Assembly: GCA_027924585.1 (NCBI GenBank)
Contig: BSBM01000904.1
Coordinates: 18,125,501 to 18,189,500 of the forward strand
DNA from: Larix kaempferi
Lineage: Eukaryota; Streptophyta; Pinopsida; Pinales; Pinaceae
Direction: 5' to 3'
Length of the DNA stretch: 64,000 nucleotides
Numbering within the stretch: the first letter of the stretch is position 1; each line of letters begins with the position of its first letter. Below are positions 1 through 10,889 of this stretch, piece after piece. A model generated the notes under the pieces. That model was not told the origin of the DNA and did not search any database. It saw only the letters and a list, made by a program, of their open reading frames with translations. The position numbers and the translations under genes are program-made.

Positions 1-2
1 CT

Positions 3-356
3 TTATACTCTTGAGTTTCTCCTTGAGAACCATTTTCGGTTCTCATTGGTACTCTCATACAAACTGGTCAAAGCTGTCCACATAAAGTGTGCCCTAATCT
101 TGCCTGAAATGTGAGGGATTATGTGGTCTTTAACTGCATCAAGGATTATCCTCCTAGCCTTATAGTCCTTCTTGTTGAAGGCTGATAGTGCTGCTGCATC
201 TGTAGCAGCGGGAATCTGAATCGGGTTTGCTGTAGTATTCCTAACCACCTCCTCCCATAGTTCATTCTCCTCTAATATCAGTAAAATTCTGGCCTCCCAT
301 GACACAAAGTTCACTATCCCATTCAGCCTATCCTCCAACCTAAGTCCTGTAGCCAT
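3..356 (-). CDS. copia gag N-terminal domain (partial)
   Basis: This open frame of about 117 codons runs off the window start. It begins near the PBS with MATGLRLEDRLNGIVNF, followed by a SWEARILLILEENELWEEVV segment, the usual start of plant copia Gag (the DUF4219/UBN2-type capsid region that packages element RNA). The later LDAVKDHIIPHISG and FMWTALTSLYES stretches also fit this capsid domain. No zinc knuckle is visible, as that part lies off the window. The chosen ATG is the first in the frame and lies 138 bp downstream of the LTR edge. The frame is intact as far as seen. Confidence is high for retroelement Gag, lower for the exact lineage. Confidence 0.85.
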   Translation of the reverse strand: MATGLRLEDRLNGIVNFVSWEARILLILEENELWEEVVRNTTANPIQIPAATDAAALSAFNKKDYKARRIILDAVKDHIIPHISGKIRAHFMWTALTSLYESTNENRKWFSRRNSRV

Positions 357-483
357 CTCTACTTCAACCCAACAAGGTGTTGTTCACTAACAGAAGAAAA
401 TCACTGAAATTACTGAGTTCTGGAAATTTCTGTGTCTGCAAAATACTACTGTTTTTTGCCCCCTCGCTCTGATAGCCCCCTCA

Positions 484-494
484 CTCTGATACCA
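484..494 (-). other. Primer-binding site (initiator tRNA-Met type)
   Basis: The minus strand reads TGGTATCAGAG directly inside the LTR end, the common plant copia PBS complementary to the 3' end of initiator tRNA-Met. Eleven bases match before divergence. Confidence 0.8.
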
Positions 495-1707
495 TGTAAA
501 TTTTTCTGAGTTTTGCAGCTTGCTGGTTTATGTCACATTTCAGTGGTTTTTATTTCCAGCCGGTTTTGCATAGGCTGGAAACTACTTATGAAATTTTCTT
601 AGACAATTAAACACGCTGTAAAATTACTCTAACAGGCAGAAAATAAATTTTAACAAGCACACCATAAAATTATAGACTCAGAATTTTCGGCAACTGTGCC
701 CTGGAAAAACCCCCACAGGGAAAACCAGTAAGAGATAGAGAGCTTTTATTTCTTCAGCAAAAATTTAGAACATCATTACAATAGAAAATACAACTTATCT
801 CCACTGCAATAAATGCACCCAGCAGTTTCCTTGATTTATGTGCCTATTTCTCGATTTCTATGCTTCTTCTCGATTTTTGTGTCACTTCTCAATTTCTGTG
901 CTTCTGTCCAATTTATGTGTCAAACACAGAATTTCTGTTTTAACACAGAACTGTGTTTTCAGTGCCTGTTGCCTCAAAAACAGTGCAGAAACTAGCCTTC
1001 GAAAAAATGTGCAGAAATGAACAGTCTGTCCAGACTGTACGGCCCTCGAAAAATGTACCTGAGATCTTTCTCGAAAACTGTGCAGAATCTACTTCAAAAT
1101 CCGTGCAGAATCTTTCGCGAAATGTGTGTTGTTCATCATCTCGATTTCTGTGCAGAATCTGTCTCGATTTCTGTGCATTAAATACTGTCTTGAAAATAGT
1201 GCTAGTTCTCGAAACTCGTGCCCAGAAAGTACCTGCTGTACGGTCCTTGGAATATGTGTTGTTCTGTAAACTTGTGCCTCGTAATCCATACTGTACAGAT
1301 GCCTTGGGATTCATGCCAACAATAAATGCTGGAAACCCTCCTCGATTTCTGTGGTGGAATCTCTCCTTGGAAATCGTGTTGCTCTCTTGCTCTCTTTCTC
1401 TTCTCTTCACTTCAATCTGCAAAAAGTGAGTCAAAAAATGCCTCCCTCATGCTTTTTGATCAAAACCCTAGGGTTTCCTAAATCCAATGGATGAGATAGA
1501 TTTAGATCTATGGTTGAAATTAAATGCTCCATTTATTTCTCATAAATAATTAATTTCATTAACCCACTTAAATTTATCAAAAAGTGACTTTAGATGTTAT
1601 AAAGTCTCATTAAGTGCATTTAATGTGAGGGTCACCTTTTTCCCCCTTCGAAGTGACTTTAGGGAAATGTCACTTGGGGAACACTTCCCTAGGTACAAAA
1701 ACTAACA
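495..1707 (-). repeat. 5' LTR of the copia element (inferred borders)
   Basis: The inner edge is set by the PBS: the plus strand starts TGTAAATTTT immediately after it. The outer edge is inferred at 1707, where the minus strand starts TGTTAGTTTTTG. That gives a TG...CA unit of 1213 bp with short inverted ends (TGTTAG/TGTAAA), and viral-derived sequence resumes within a few bases outside. The second LTR is off the window, so the outer border is not proven. Inside is a long array of degenerate short repeats. Confidence 0.55.
830..1320. repeat. Degenerate short repeat array inside the LTR
   Basis: A motif close to CTCGATTTCTGTGCAGAAT recurs more than ten times at irregular spacing of about 15-45 bp (for example near 848, 872, 888, 1072, 1100, 1138 and 1162), with variants such as CTCGAAAACTGTGCAG. 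The regularity also keeps long frames open on both strands between about 940 and 1434; these have no protein-like composition and I do not treat them as genes. Sub-repeats of this sort in LTRs often lie in the U3 control region, but that role is only an inference here. Confidence 0.75.
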
Positions 1708-1717
1708 AATCCAAGTA

Positions 1718-2035
1718 CTATGGAAGTGGTGTTACCAGGACCAACCACCACACTTTCACGGCTAGCGTGTTTAGTGAGGCTAGGATGAAGACAAAGCATG
1801 GTAGTGGAGGATAACTGTGGTATGGGCGGCGACATCTTTGCATCGCTGCAACCGTTCCAACTCTTTCAGTTGTGCCTCCTTGCTCCCCCTCTTCACTAAT
1901 ATTATTCATAGTCATTTAAGCATTCTGATGAATATGTTTCATTCTATTAAGCCACCATCTATCAGAGATAGCATCCCGTCTTAGGGCCAGTTCCATTCTT
2001 CCTTGAGCTTGGGCTTCTTCCATGGCGTAAGTTGG
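1718..2035 (-). pseudogene. Endogenous caulimovirid fragment, segment after the movement domain
   Basis: On the minus strand this continues downstream of the movement-protein remnant. A frame holding EEAQAQGRMELALRRD is followed, after a stop near 1916, by a second open stretch down to 1718. I do not recognise a named domain. Its place directly after the movement region and the shared strand suggest it belongs to the same viral polyprotein. It stops within a few bases of the copia LTR edge at 1707, so the LTR probably interrupted it. Stops show that it is inactive. Confidence 0.4.
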
Positions 2036-2083
2036 GATGGTTCAGAGAGATTAGACATGTCAAAGACTCAAAACCATTAAGCT

Positions 2084-2823
2084 CTATATAAGATTGTAAC
2101 AACTCATAAATATGAGTCTCTGTAAAGGAAACTTTGAACCGTATAACAATGGAAGACTTGGTTGGTCCATTATGGAGAGGAGCATGAAAACACCATTGAT
2201 AGTATCAGAAAACTGATTATGCCTAGAATCAATAATACAACAAAGATTATGGACATTCAAACCAGCGTGGACTAAAGGGTTAATGCCAAACTGGATTAAT
2301 CCAAGGTGAATATATTTGTATCCTTGAGATTGTCCCCAATCGATAATCCCATTTTGGATTAGGGAGCACTCATAAACTGTCTGGTCTAGTCTTATAGGCA
2401 TATTGGTGGAAGTATATTGAACCCTGGTAGAAGCACGGGATTTAAACAAAAGGCATATTTTTTGGCAGGCCTGAAGATGGACCAAATTAGTCTAGTCCAA
2501 AACGTTGATAAACTCAATGTAAATGTGATGTATTTGGAAACATTTATATGTACGAAACTAATCAGTGAAGTCTGAGAGAAGAAACATGTACCTACCCAGA
2601 AGATTCTATACCCATAACTTTATGTTGCCGTGATCTCCATATCCCTCCCTTTGAAGAAGTGGAAGCCTGATAGAGTGCTTTTAGAAGTATTGAATATCAT
2701 AACTTTCCACCATTCGTTTATGGTCTCAAAAACAAGTGAGGGCATTGAGTTGCCTTTATAGACCACCTTTAGGAGAGGATGTAGGAGAATCATATCAGCT
2801 ATGAACATGGGTAAGGCAATCAA
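2084..2823 (-). pseudogene. Endogenous pararetrovirus movement-protein remnant (Caulimoviridae-like)
   Basis: The minus-strand frame 2485-2084 (133 codons) carries the hallmarks of caulimovirid movement proteins: a segment reading YKYIHLGLIQFGINPL and, after it, DSRHNQFSD. This family moves virus between plant cells through plasmodesmata. A second open piece on the same strand (2823-2620) lies upstream where the N-terminal part of the domain would be; its match is weaker. Stops and frame breaks separate the pieces, so this is a fossil integrated copy, not a working gene. No reverse transcriptase or coat region was recognised beside it. I am fairly sure of the movement-protein family and unsure of the genus. 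Confidence 0.65.
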
Positions 2824-2989
2824 GGCATGATGTAAAAGGCAACATCCTCATTGTGTAATATCCTCCAATGCTCCACTTTTTATCTAATAGTTGGTCCCTA
2901 CCCATACTTACTTGATATTTGGGTTATTTGCCTCCTCAGTTTTGATGATAAATGCAAGCCAATCTTCCTCCATTTGAGTGTAACTTTAA

Positions 2990-3850
2990 TATCCTTTGTT
3001 GGTTAGATGGATTTCTTTACATGTTTCCTTTAGTGAAATTTTTAGTTCGACTGACGATGTTTTCTCATTACTGTTAAAATTGGTTGTGCACAACGGAGGC
3101 ATCATCTCCTGTTGTGTTTTACTGTGTAGCAAAGCTTGTCTGCAACAATTTAAGAAATGTCAGGTACTTACCACTCTATTTTCAAACTTGTTAATTTTAT
3201 GAGTCCAGCAGCTTGTTCTTTTCTTTCCTTTTTGGGTAATTGTTCCCATATCCGCATATTATTTCCCCTCTTTTCTGAATACCATTCTCTAATTGATGCA
3301 ACAATCACCAGATTGGAACCCTGGCATAAAATAAACAAATTATTTGTCCAACCAGGGTCATTTATCAAACAAACTGATGCAAATCTATTATGATTATTCT
3401 TTTTAATCTGCCAATCCTACTGCCATTTCAGGTTCTGCTCCTGGTCCAAATCTAGGATCCAATCACTCTGATATAGCTTATAAGAAATGCATTCGTGTTT
3501 CCCTTATTCCTTTGGAGAACGAGTTCTTCCAGAAGAGTGGGTACATATGGTTGACAGTGCCATTGTTGACGTAACAGATGAACTTGATGCCATCAAATTT
3601 GCTATCAACTTGTTTGATGGAACAACTATTCCGAGGGAACACCATAGATGGAACAACTTTTCCAAGGGAAAACCATTGGAAATAATGCAGCACTGGGGCT
3701 ACTGTAGCATCCCTTGCACTTGGCTTTTCTGAAGTGTACTAATGAAGGTCGCTTAGATCAGTGTCGCCAAGGGTACACCATGATTGCCAAGCATCCAAAG
3801 GAGTTTGAAACAATATTGGACACCCTCCTTTTCTTCGTTCAAAATATCTC
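2990..3850 (+). pseudogene. Decayed exons of an unrecognised plant gene
   Basis: Three coding-like blocks lie in order. Block one (about 2996-3161) ends at CAG followed by a GTACTT donor. Block two begins after a TTTCAG acceptor near 3431 and reads SAPGPNLGSNHSDIAYKKC, then shifts frame near 3529 into EEWVHMVDSAIVDVTDELDA. Near 3722 another shift leads into FLKCTNEGRLDQCRQGY and onward to about 3850. Splice-like borders suggest a duplicated gene fragment, not a processed copy. The helical, low-complexity-free composition is protein-like, but I could not assign a family. Two frameshifts within 300 bp argue that it is dead. Confidence 0.5.
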
Positions 3851-3869
3851 ACGTTTTAGGATTTTCATC

Positions 3870-5390
3870 AGAAATGTCTTTTCTTTTGGCTTTGTACTTA
3901 GTTTTTTTCAGCTTTTGATAGAATTGCAATTGCAGCTATTTTCACACTCGTACTTTTTAGTCCCGTTGATCTACTTATTATGGTCATTCTGTGGTGCATG
4001 GCATCTGTCAAAAGTTATGGTTGGTACTCCATCCTACTGGAAACTGGTTATTTGGATATCACACACTTAATCGTGCATCTACTAAATTCTGTGGCTCCTC
4101 ACCTTGTTTTTAGCTCCTTTTTTCTCTTTTTATATGATTTCAACATGGATATGCCGGTTGTCAGTGATACGTTTGACAACTCGGGAATTAGGCATGTACA
4201 TTGTGACCATTTCCTAATTGTCTATACTATATAGCTACTATCCCTCGGCTCCTATATATGCAGATAGGCCTTTCTTAGTAATGGCGATTTCCATGACCCT
4301 TAGTGAGATAATGAGATAGCGCTAAGACCAATTGGATTTCTCGATAAATCAATTATATAAGTAGCTGTTGCTCTATTCTATATGGGAATTAGGTGCATCT
4401 ATGTTCTATTTTAGGTTTCTTATCTTACTGTGGATGTTGTAGAATGTGTCAATGGAAAAAAATAGGACTGACAAAATTTTCCATATGATTGACAGAAATT
4501 GTTTCTAAAACGTATTGGAGAGTATTTTTATTAATTCAAGCTTTATTACTACATCCAAAAACATATTCCGATTTATTCATGCCTAACCAGTGGTTTATTC
4601 TTGGTGCAGGAAGGAGATTTTTACACCTATGTACTTTTTTGTGGCCCGAAAACCTTTGAATGATACCCAGTCATGAAGTTCAACATATTTTTCACTGGAA
4701 CAGAGCCTATGCCACTTTTGTTTACAAACAGCTAAACAGTTAGTTTCTTGATGTTAAGGAATTGATTTTTTCTTGTTTCATTGCTTGGCCTTTCAACAGT
4801 GAAAGGAAATAAAGACAAACGATTGTAAAAATCATATTCCAGACAGCTCAGTTGTAGAAATCAATATTAGGCAAGAGAAAGAAGCTTGGGTTGTTCTTGG
4901 TTTGTTAGTTAAAGACAGTGACAGGACAGGAATTGCCCATGGATTCATTTGTACATGTAATATCTTTTGTTACTGGCTGGGTTTTCATCAATCTAAATTG
5001 TTGCTTTCCAGCTCCTAAAATCACTATGTTTAACCGAAGTAGTAAGCATTTGATAGAAACATTGTGAGCATTCCATAAATTTCCAAAATCATAGATGTTC
5101 ACAAGTTTGTTCTAAAAGTATATAGTCCTATTGACCCTACTATTATATTCAAAGGGGTTGAGATATCCAAGGGTGATATTTTGCCCCTGGTATACAAATT
5201 TGGGTTCTTATTAGTCCCTGCCGAAGGCCAGGGACTATTGGGGACTTGCATTCGATTCATGGATGACAATCTATGAGCCTACCTGACAATCTATGAGCCT
5301 ACCCTTTGACATTTTTCCATGTTTGAGATAGGGAAATCAAAATAACTATTTTCATACAATATATTTGAGGCAAGCTATATGCACCCAGCT
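3870..5390. other. No recognisable gene
   Basis: Moderately AT-rich sequence without a convincing frame, splice pattern or repeat. It could be intron-like sequence of the relic at 2990-3850, since a polypyrimidine run with an AG (near 4600) is seen, but no exon follows. Confidence 0.3.
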
Positions 5391-5420
5391 GTAGTGCAGC
5401 AATGCATTTAATGTTAGTAA

Positions 5421-5630
5421 GCATTTAATGGTGCTGCTGCTAGGATATAGACCATTAAATTTGGAATAAATTTACATCTAAAGATCTATATCCCAGCACC
5501 GGTCTAAAATAACTTTAAATTAAATGCATTTAATGGTGCTGCTGCTAGGATATAGACCATTAAATCTAGAATAAATTTACATCTAAAGATCTATATCCCA
5601 GCACCGGTCTAAAATAACTTTAAATTAAAT
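5421..5630. repeat. Two tandem copies of a 105-bp unit with internal dyad
   Basis: Copies start at 5421 and 5526 and differ at only a few positions. Within each unit GGTGCTGCTGCTAGGATATA is mirrored by TATATCCCAGCACC, so each copy can fold into a stem-loop. A weaker related tail continues to about 5720. Confidence 0.9.
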
Positions 5631-5887
5631 GCACTGATGCTGGATAGATGCATGGTCTGGAATAACTTTAAATACACTCATGCTTGATGCATAAACGGTC
5701 AGGAATAATCTGGAGCAACTTTGCAGCTATATTGCTCGCCTAAATTTGAGGTCTTATTGTTGGCCGTTTTAGCTTGAGGTGTGCACCGTTGCACCGTTTA
5801 AATGCTCTGCAGCCAGCCAGGTGCTTAGTGATCGCGTACACTTATTGTCAGTCATCGAATACCATCGTATTAGATCGTCCAGCTGGT

Positions 5888-6080
5888 ATTACGCTGCAGT
5901 ATCTAGTAATTTCCTGAGAAATTTGATCAAAGATATTATTGCAGAATGTTATTACACACCTAATTGTTTTCGAATGGTATTCATTACGCTGCAGTATCTA
6001 GTAATTTCCTGACAAATTTGCTCAGATATATTCTTGCAGAATGTAAGGACACATTTAATTATTGTGGAATGTTAGCAGAC
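5888..6080. repeat. Two copies of a 95-bp direct repeat
   Basis: ATTACGCTGCAGTATCTAGT starts at 5888 and again at 5983, and the similarity runs through the following TTGCAGAATG and ACATTTAATTATT segments. A third partial unit fades near 6080. Confidence 0.85.
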
Positions 6081-6152
6081 ATTTAATTATTTTCAGAATT
6101 TAGCGGCGGCCACGTACTGCCTTGCCATAACCGACATGCTTGTACTGCTTTT

Positions 6153-6198
6153 TTCATCGCCCTTCATCGACTTATTTCATCGCCCTTCATCGACTTAT
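6153..6198. repeat. Exact 23-bp tandem duplication
   Basis: TTCATCGCCCTTCATCGACT with its following bases occurs at 6153 and again at 6176 without change. Confidence 0.9.
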
Positions 6199-6644
6199 GC
6201 TTATGTATCACCCTTGCATCTCCTTATATGTTTATGTAGCTTATGCATCTGAACTAAGCCTTTCCATTCGACCGGCCCACGCCACAGTATTGCCCTCTGA
6301 GCTAATTCCTGCCACGCTCAAAGGAATTTTGTTCTCAGAAAAGTTGAAGATTTTGTGTAAGATAATCTATCAGCAAATTGTAATGGTGCATGCATATCAT
6401 ATGCAGTGTAAGCATCCTAATTGATTAAAATATTGTTGCAATAGATGGAAAGCAGGAGCTTAAACAAGAGGAATCCAGCAATGGGATCGAATGACGTACC
6501 CTTCTCAGATTCTTCACTAGTCTTCCAGACTACGTTTCAATCCCTCCGGCAGAAAGGAGCAAGGGCAGCCTCGCTAATTCGGATTCTTCATATTAATATT
6601 GGTATTATATTCACTGGATAGACCATGCACCACATTGCCAATTT

Positions 6645-7028
6645 TCACAGATGCTTGACCCGATCATTACATACTTGAAAGAAGGCGAATGCCTTGATTG
6701 GACCAACATTTCCTTTGTGTTGCTGAAGAACTTTAGCATCATTCATGTTGTGCGTTTCTTGTTTCAATACTGATTGCTTAGTGAAACTCTGCCCGAGCAA
6801 CCTGAGCTTGTTCTCAAGATCCCATACTTATCCTCCTGCTGTCTCGGGAATGACCTGCGTAATCCAGCGACAAGACTCTGGCAGCCTCGGCTCCTGCAAA
6901 TCCAGTCTATATCTTTCAATGAAAATATGTCCAGTAGCAGCAGGCTTGTAACTGTAATCGAAAGATGTGAACAATGCGCTAAGCACGAGGGTGCTTGGTT
7001 GTATGACAATTGCCGCTTCCGGTCGCAT
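6645..7028 (-). pseudogene. Minus-strand protein-like relic, family unknown
   Basis: A single minus-strand frame of 128 codons is interrupted by only one stop (TAA at 6830-6828). Before the stop it includes IERYRLDLQEPRLPESCRW and ITQVIPETAGG; after it VWDLENKLRLLGQSFTKQS and VGPIKAFAFF. The composition is protein-like and continuous across the stop, which suggests one former coding exon. A second minus frame (7114-6764) is also open over the same bases. I do not recognise the family. The upper part overlaps the 86-bp repeat at 7004, so repeat amplification may have copied its edge. Confidence 0.4.
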
Positions 7029-7155
7029 TCATGGTAAGGCATTCTGTCGCAGAACAGCAAAGGTTGACGAGTGTAATCCAGATGACAATTGACAATTGGC
7101 GCTTCCGGTCGCACAAGGATTCATAGTAAGTCATTCAGTGACAAAACAGCAAAAA
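7004..7155. repeat. 86-bp direct repeat, two copies
   Basis: The unit starting TGACAATTGCCGCTTCCGGT at 7004 recurs with a few changes at 7090. Both copies carry a CATTC-GTCGCAGAACAGCAAA-like end. Confidence 0.8.
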
Positions 7156-7220
7156 TTATATAGATATCATCAGATACTAGTGATACCATTGAGGAGTTGT
7201 CCATGTTCACAAAAGAGTGC

Positions 7221-7530
7221 GAATATTCACAGTAAGGCGTTAAGTCGCGGTGTAACTATACGCACAATTAGAGTTTACTAAGAACACCTTCACCCTCGCC
7301 TATTAATGGATCTGCGTTGAGATCCCTATGCAAACTTATTGCAATCATTATTATTATCCACATCAAAAGAATACGAATATTCACAGTAAGGCGTTAAGTC
7401 GCGGTGTAACAATAACCACAATTAGAGTCTACTAAGAACATCTTCACCCTCGCCTATTAATGAATCTGCGTTGAGGGCCATCTGCAAACTGATTGCAATC
7501 ATTGTTATTAGCATTCCATTTTTTTCAATT
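7221..7530. repeat. 154-bp tandem repeat, two close copies plus a diverged third
   Basis: GAATATTCACAGTAAGGCGT begins at 7221 and 7375. Both copies include AACA-CTTCACCCTCGCCTATTAATG-like and TTGCAATCATT segments. A clearly related but eroded unit lies at about 7885-8000 (GAACACCTCCACCTTTGCTC). A different repeat separates the third copy from the first two. Confidence 0.85.
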
Positions 7531-7593
7531 GCATTGTTTGTTTTGATTGAAATCCTGGTCAAATACCATTAGGAGTTTATCATCCTAAAATCT

Positions 7594-7830
7594 AAAATCT
7601 AATTACATGATCATCAAGTACTTGATTGATGATGGTCAACTGTTGATTATTGTTAATCATTGTTGAAATTTGTCTTAAAATCTAATTACATGACTATCAA
7701 GTAATTGATAATTGTTAATTGTTGATGATGGTCAATTGTTGATTATTGTTAATCATTGTTGAAATTTGTCTTAAAATCTAATTACATGACCATTAAGTAA
7801 TTGATGATTGTTAATCATTGTTAAAATTTA
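7594..7830. repeat. Three copies of an 83-96 bp AT-rich repeat
   Basis: AAAATCTAATTACATGA starts at 7594, 7677 and 7773. Each copy is followed by runs of TTGATGAT/TTGTTAATCATTGTT. Copy length differs because the TTAATTGTTGATGATGGTCA portion varies. Confidence 0.85.
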
Positions 7831-8049
7831 TGCATAAATAGTGAACAATAGAACATAATAGACTAGTCATGAATTGTAATTGTAGGCACAATTAGTCTTT
7901 TGAGAACACCTCCACCTTTGCTCATTACTAGTTTTGCACTAAGAGTCATCTACATGTCACATTTCTCGGTTGCATTGCATTGAGTGAAATCATGTACAAA
8001 TACCATTTGGTGTATATCACCCTACATCCTCATCTTAAACTATTAAGCT

Positions 8050-10150
8050 TCCTTCCCAAATACCATTCGGAATCGATTGTCGCACATCCTCATTATAAAT
8101 TATCAAGCTTCCACCCGAAGAAACCCCCTTCCTTAGAATAACTTTGGTGTTTTGTTGAATACTCTTGAAATTACAATGTAGCCAAAATTCAAAGGCCTTT
8201 ACAAGTTTCTCAATGAATGAATAGGATTTTCTATACATAATGTCAATTGTTTCACTGTTTGCATCCATTTGGGCATCTCTTCGCAAATTGAGCCTTTTCC
8301 TTCTATATAGCCATTAATGAGGCATGGTCCATTATCACATAATTGCTCAACAAATGATATTCTGCAATCTATATACCTCATCAATATTTTAGGTAATCAA
8401 ATTCTAGCAACAACACCTAATTATGAAAGAAATTTATCAGATTATTGAAGACCTATCATATGAATGATGTTGCCAATTTTCATGAATTTATCAAATTATT
8501 GAAGAGCTCTCATATGAATGATCCCAATTTTGGTTCTATTAGATCAACAACGGAGACATAAAGCAATACATCTATAGTGGTGTGATTGTACTCTAAATGT
8601 TATTCACATTCCTCCAAGTCTTTGTCTCCCAAGTCGAAGTTGGTATGGTTTCCCTTAGCAAAATTGTTATGCAAAATTAAGATGGGAATGTTTTGATCTC
8701 TTTGTTTAAAAAAGAATGCCCCAACACTTTCTTTTTTTTGACAAAAGCAATTAGTGTTGATATTAATAGGAGGGGAAATCCCCTTCATTACATTACAAAA
8801 TTGACCTTTTAGTCTTAAGTCCAAAATTTGCTTAGAAAACTATATGCTAGAGATCTATCTTGTTTACATATTTGTGCCTTCCTATTATGTCGTCTGCTAC
8901 TAATTCTATTGCTACGCATTCTTAGAAAAGAGGAAAAACAGATTGCAATTGTAATACATGATAAAACTACCAATTGGTGTCCATCTTGTTTGGAAGTTTT
9001 GGTTGTTCTGGGAAAGCACTAGGTTGTTGGGAGGAAGAGCCTGGTGCTTTCCTTCTTAAGCTGCATTTGTTTATTGCTGCTGCATTTGGACGATTTAAGA
9101 TGCAAATGGAAGTTAAATAGATGGCCAAAATATTGTATGCAGAACCCTCAAGTCTTACTATAGTTAGTGACATTAATTCATGACCCCTTGTCTACCATTT
9201 TCGCATAAATTATATGCTTTAGAAGTTGTTGTCCTTTGGGAGACCTATTCGACCCTAAAACCTGATATAATGTTGCACACATGATGTCCTTTATGTCCTC
9301 TAATAGAGCCAAGTCTCAGATTAAATATTAGGCAAGGCCGTACAATGTTTGGAAGGGAAAATAATGGCTAACCTAGGGGGGGATTTCCACTAATCCAATT
9401 GACCAGTTTTGTCCCAATTCTTCTCTCCTTGAAATATGCAGACCATGAATGTTTATAGCAGATGTTTGGATGTCTAAAGGGTGTATTAGATTATCCTATG
9501 ACATTCCAAGTCCCTCCTTGCACCATTCAAAAACATTTGGAACAATTTGGGTAAATCATTCCTAGATTCGAAATTGGGTGAATTCAAGAACTTTGCACAG
9601 TAGGGATGTCACAGTTGTCCATAACAAAGTAAAAACAAAAGGGATCAAGTACTTAACACACACTCATAACAAAGGGAAACCCACGATATGTACCAATGGT
9701 CGAACCGAGAGCACTAAAAGGAGAAATACACAACGACCTCATCACCTCGAAACCACTAACCAATTTTAACAACAAATTCCCAATTGAATTAAGGACCAAT
9801 TCCTTGGAGACAAGATCATGTAATGAGTTTTGAACAATTTGCACCTCTAGAGCCATCCAAGTCTTGGAGAAACCACACTAAAATAATCCCATCATGATTG
9901 AAGAAAACATGGATAGAAGTCTTAAAGGAATACATGCTCGAAGTTGATCACAAAGGAGAGTGGGAGCCAAAAGCACAAGGGATTGCTTTGGATCCCTAGT
10001 GCAACTTATTGGTGAAAAGATTCACCATCCATCATTGATTTCGATGATTCCAATTGTGTTGACACCCATTAATGCCGAAAAAGGATTCATAATCTTCAAA
10101 CTCTCCTTTAAGAAATGTATCAATTCAAGGTTGCTTGTTATGATTTTGAG
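8050..10150. other. Eroded repeat DNA, no gene assigned
   Basis: Several minus-strand frames of 60-83 codons are open here (8286-8035, 8824-8600, 9856-9653) but none shows a known domain or joins its neighbours. A segment near 8735-8800 (AGGAGGGGAAATCCCCTTC with a T-rich left side) resembles the tail of a minus-strand retroelement. I regard the stretch as decayed transposon DNA. Confidence 0.35.
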
Positions 10151-10151
10151 A

Positions 10152-10403
10152 TTTTTATTTTTTTAAGATGAAAAAACATTTTAAATGAAATACATATCTT
10201 GGAAAAATTTAGTGGGTACTTCCCCTCATTTCGAGGATGGTACCCAAGGTAAACTGGATTTCTCATAAGTTTAAGGCTTTTTCAACATAGGGCTCAAGGC
10301 CATTACAACAATATACTTATTAAGAGCACAATATGTCACTCGTGGGAATTAAATTTGGGTGAGGAGATTAGAAACCATTCCTCCCAACCAACCGAGCTAG
10401 CCC
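10152..10403 (-). mobile_element. tRNA-derived SINE copy A
   Basis: The minus strand begins GGGCTAGCTCGGTTGGTTGG, an A-box-like RNA polymerase III promoter, has a decayed B box (AATTTAATTCCC) about 40 bp on, and ends in an A-rich tail (T-run at 10152-10167 on the plus strand). Its body contains TACCATCCTCGAAATGAGGG, shared with the SINE copies at 47-49 kb, which defines one family. Confidence 0.75.
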
Positions 10404-10889
10404 TAATTGATGATTGAAGATGGAAAAACCTATCATAACTTAGTTGTCAATTTGCAGAGAGGACAACAATAACTGACTTCTATCCACAAATGTGGGTTAA
10501 CGCATCATTGTTATTCAACGAAAATCACACCAACTAAAATAACTAGTTGGTGGTTGGTATTGGGGCAAAATTTCACTTCTGTTAGACACCTTTGGGTCTT
10601 GAAAAATTAACTTGTTTCCTTACATTTGAGGAAGACGAGCTCTTAGCCAATTAGAAGCAGTTTTACGTCTTACCGTCATCTTTAAAATTTTATCAACACT
10701 TAAATTTTGTATTTTTAATTATTTTTTTCCCAAAAGAATTTTGCAGGGAGTTTTTGGGTAACTTTACCACGTTCTCAAATGATATCTAGTGAAATTTGTT
10801 ATCCTTGATAATGATGAATAACTTGATAAGAACATTGAGTGACGCACACAATAAGGGCAATTGATTTAGGGAATAAACCCCAAGACCTC

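Larger units (their letters stand above)
1..1707 (-). mobile_element. Ty1/copia LTR retrotransposon, 5' part, cut by window start
   Basis: Read on the minus strand the order is 5' LTR (1707 down to 495), primer-binding site (494-484), short leader, then the start of gag (356 down to 3). The remainder of the element lies beyond position 1. The order LTR-PBS-gag and a PBS complementary to initiator tRNA-Met are typical of plant Ty1/copia elements. The gag frame is open with no break in the visible part, so the element may be fairly young. Its outer edge appears to sit in an older pararetroviral fragment. The family assignment rests on gag and PBS only, since pol is not visible. Confidence 0.8.

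Noticed and set aside
940-1434. Long overlapping open frames on both strands (164 and 158 codons)
   Set aside because: They follow from the periodic LTR repeat, have no domain, and lie in a region bounded by LTR signals.
5421-8000. Tandem repeats as a CRISPR array
   Set aside because: Repeats are long, few, of different families and without uniform spacers; the genome is eukaryotic.
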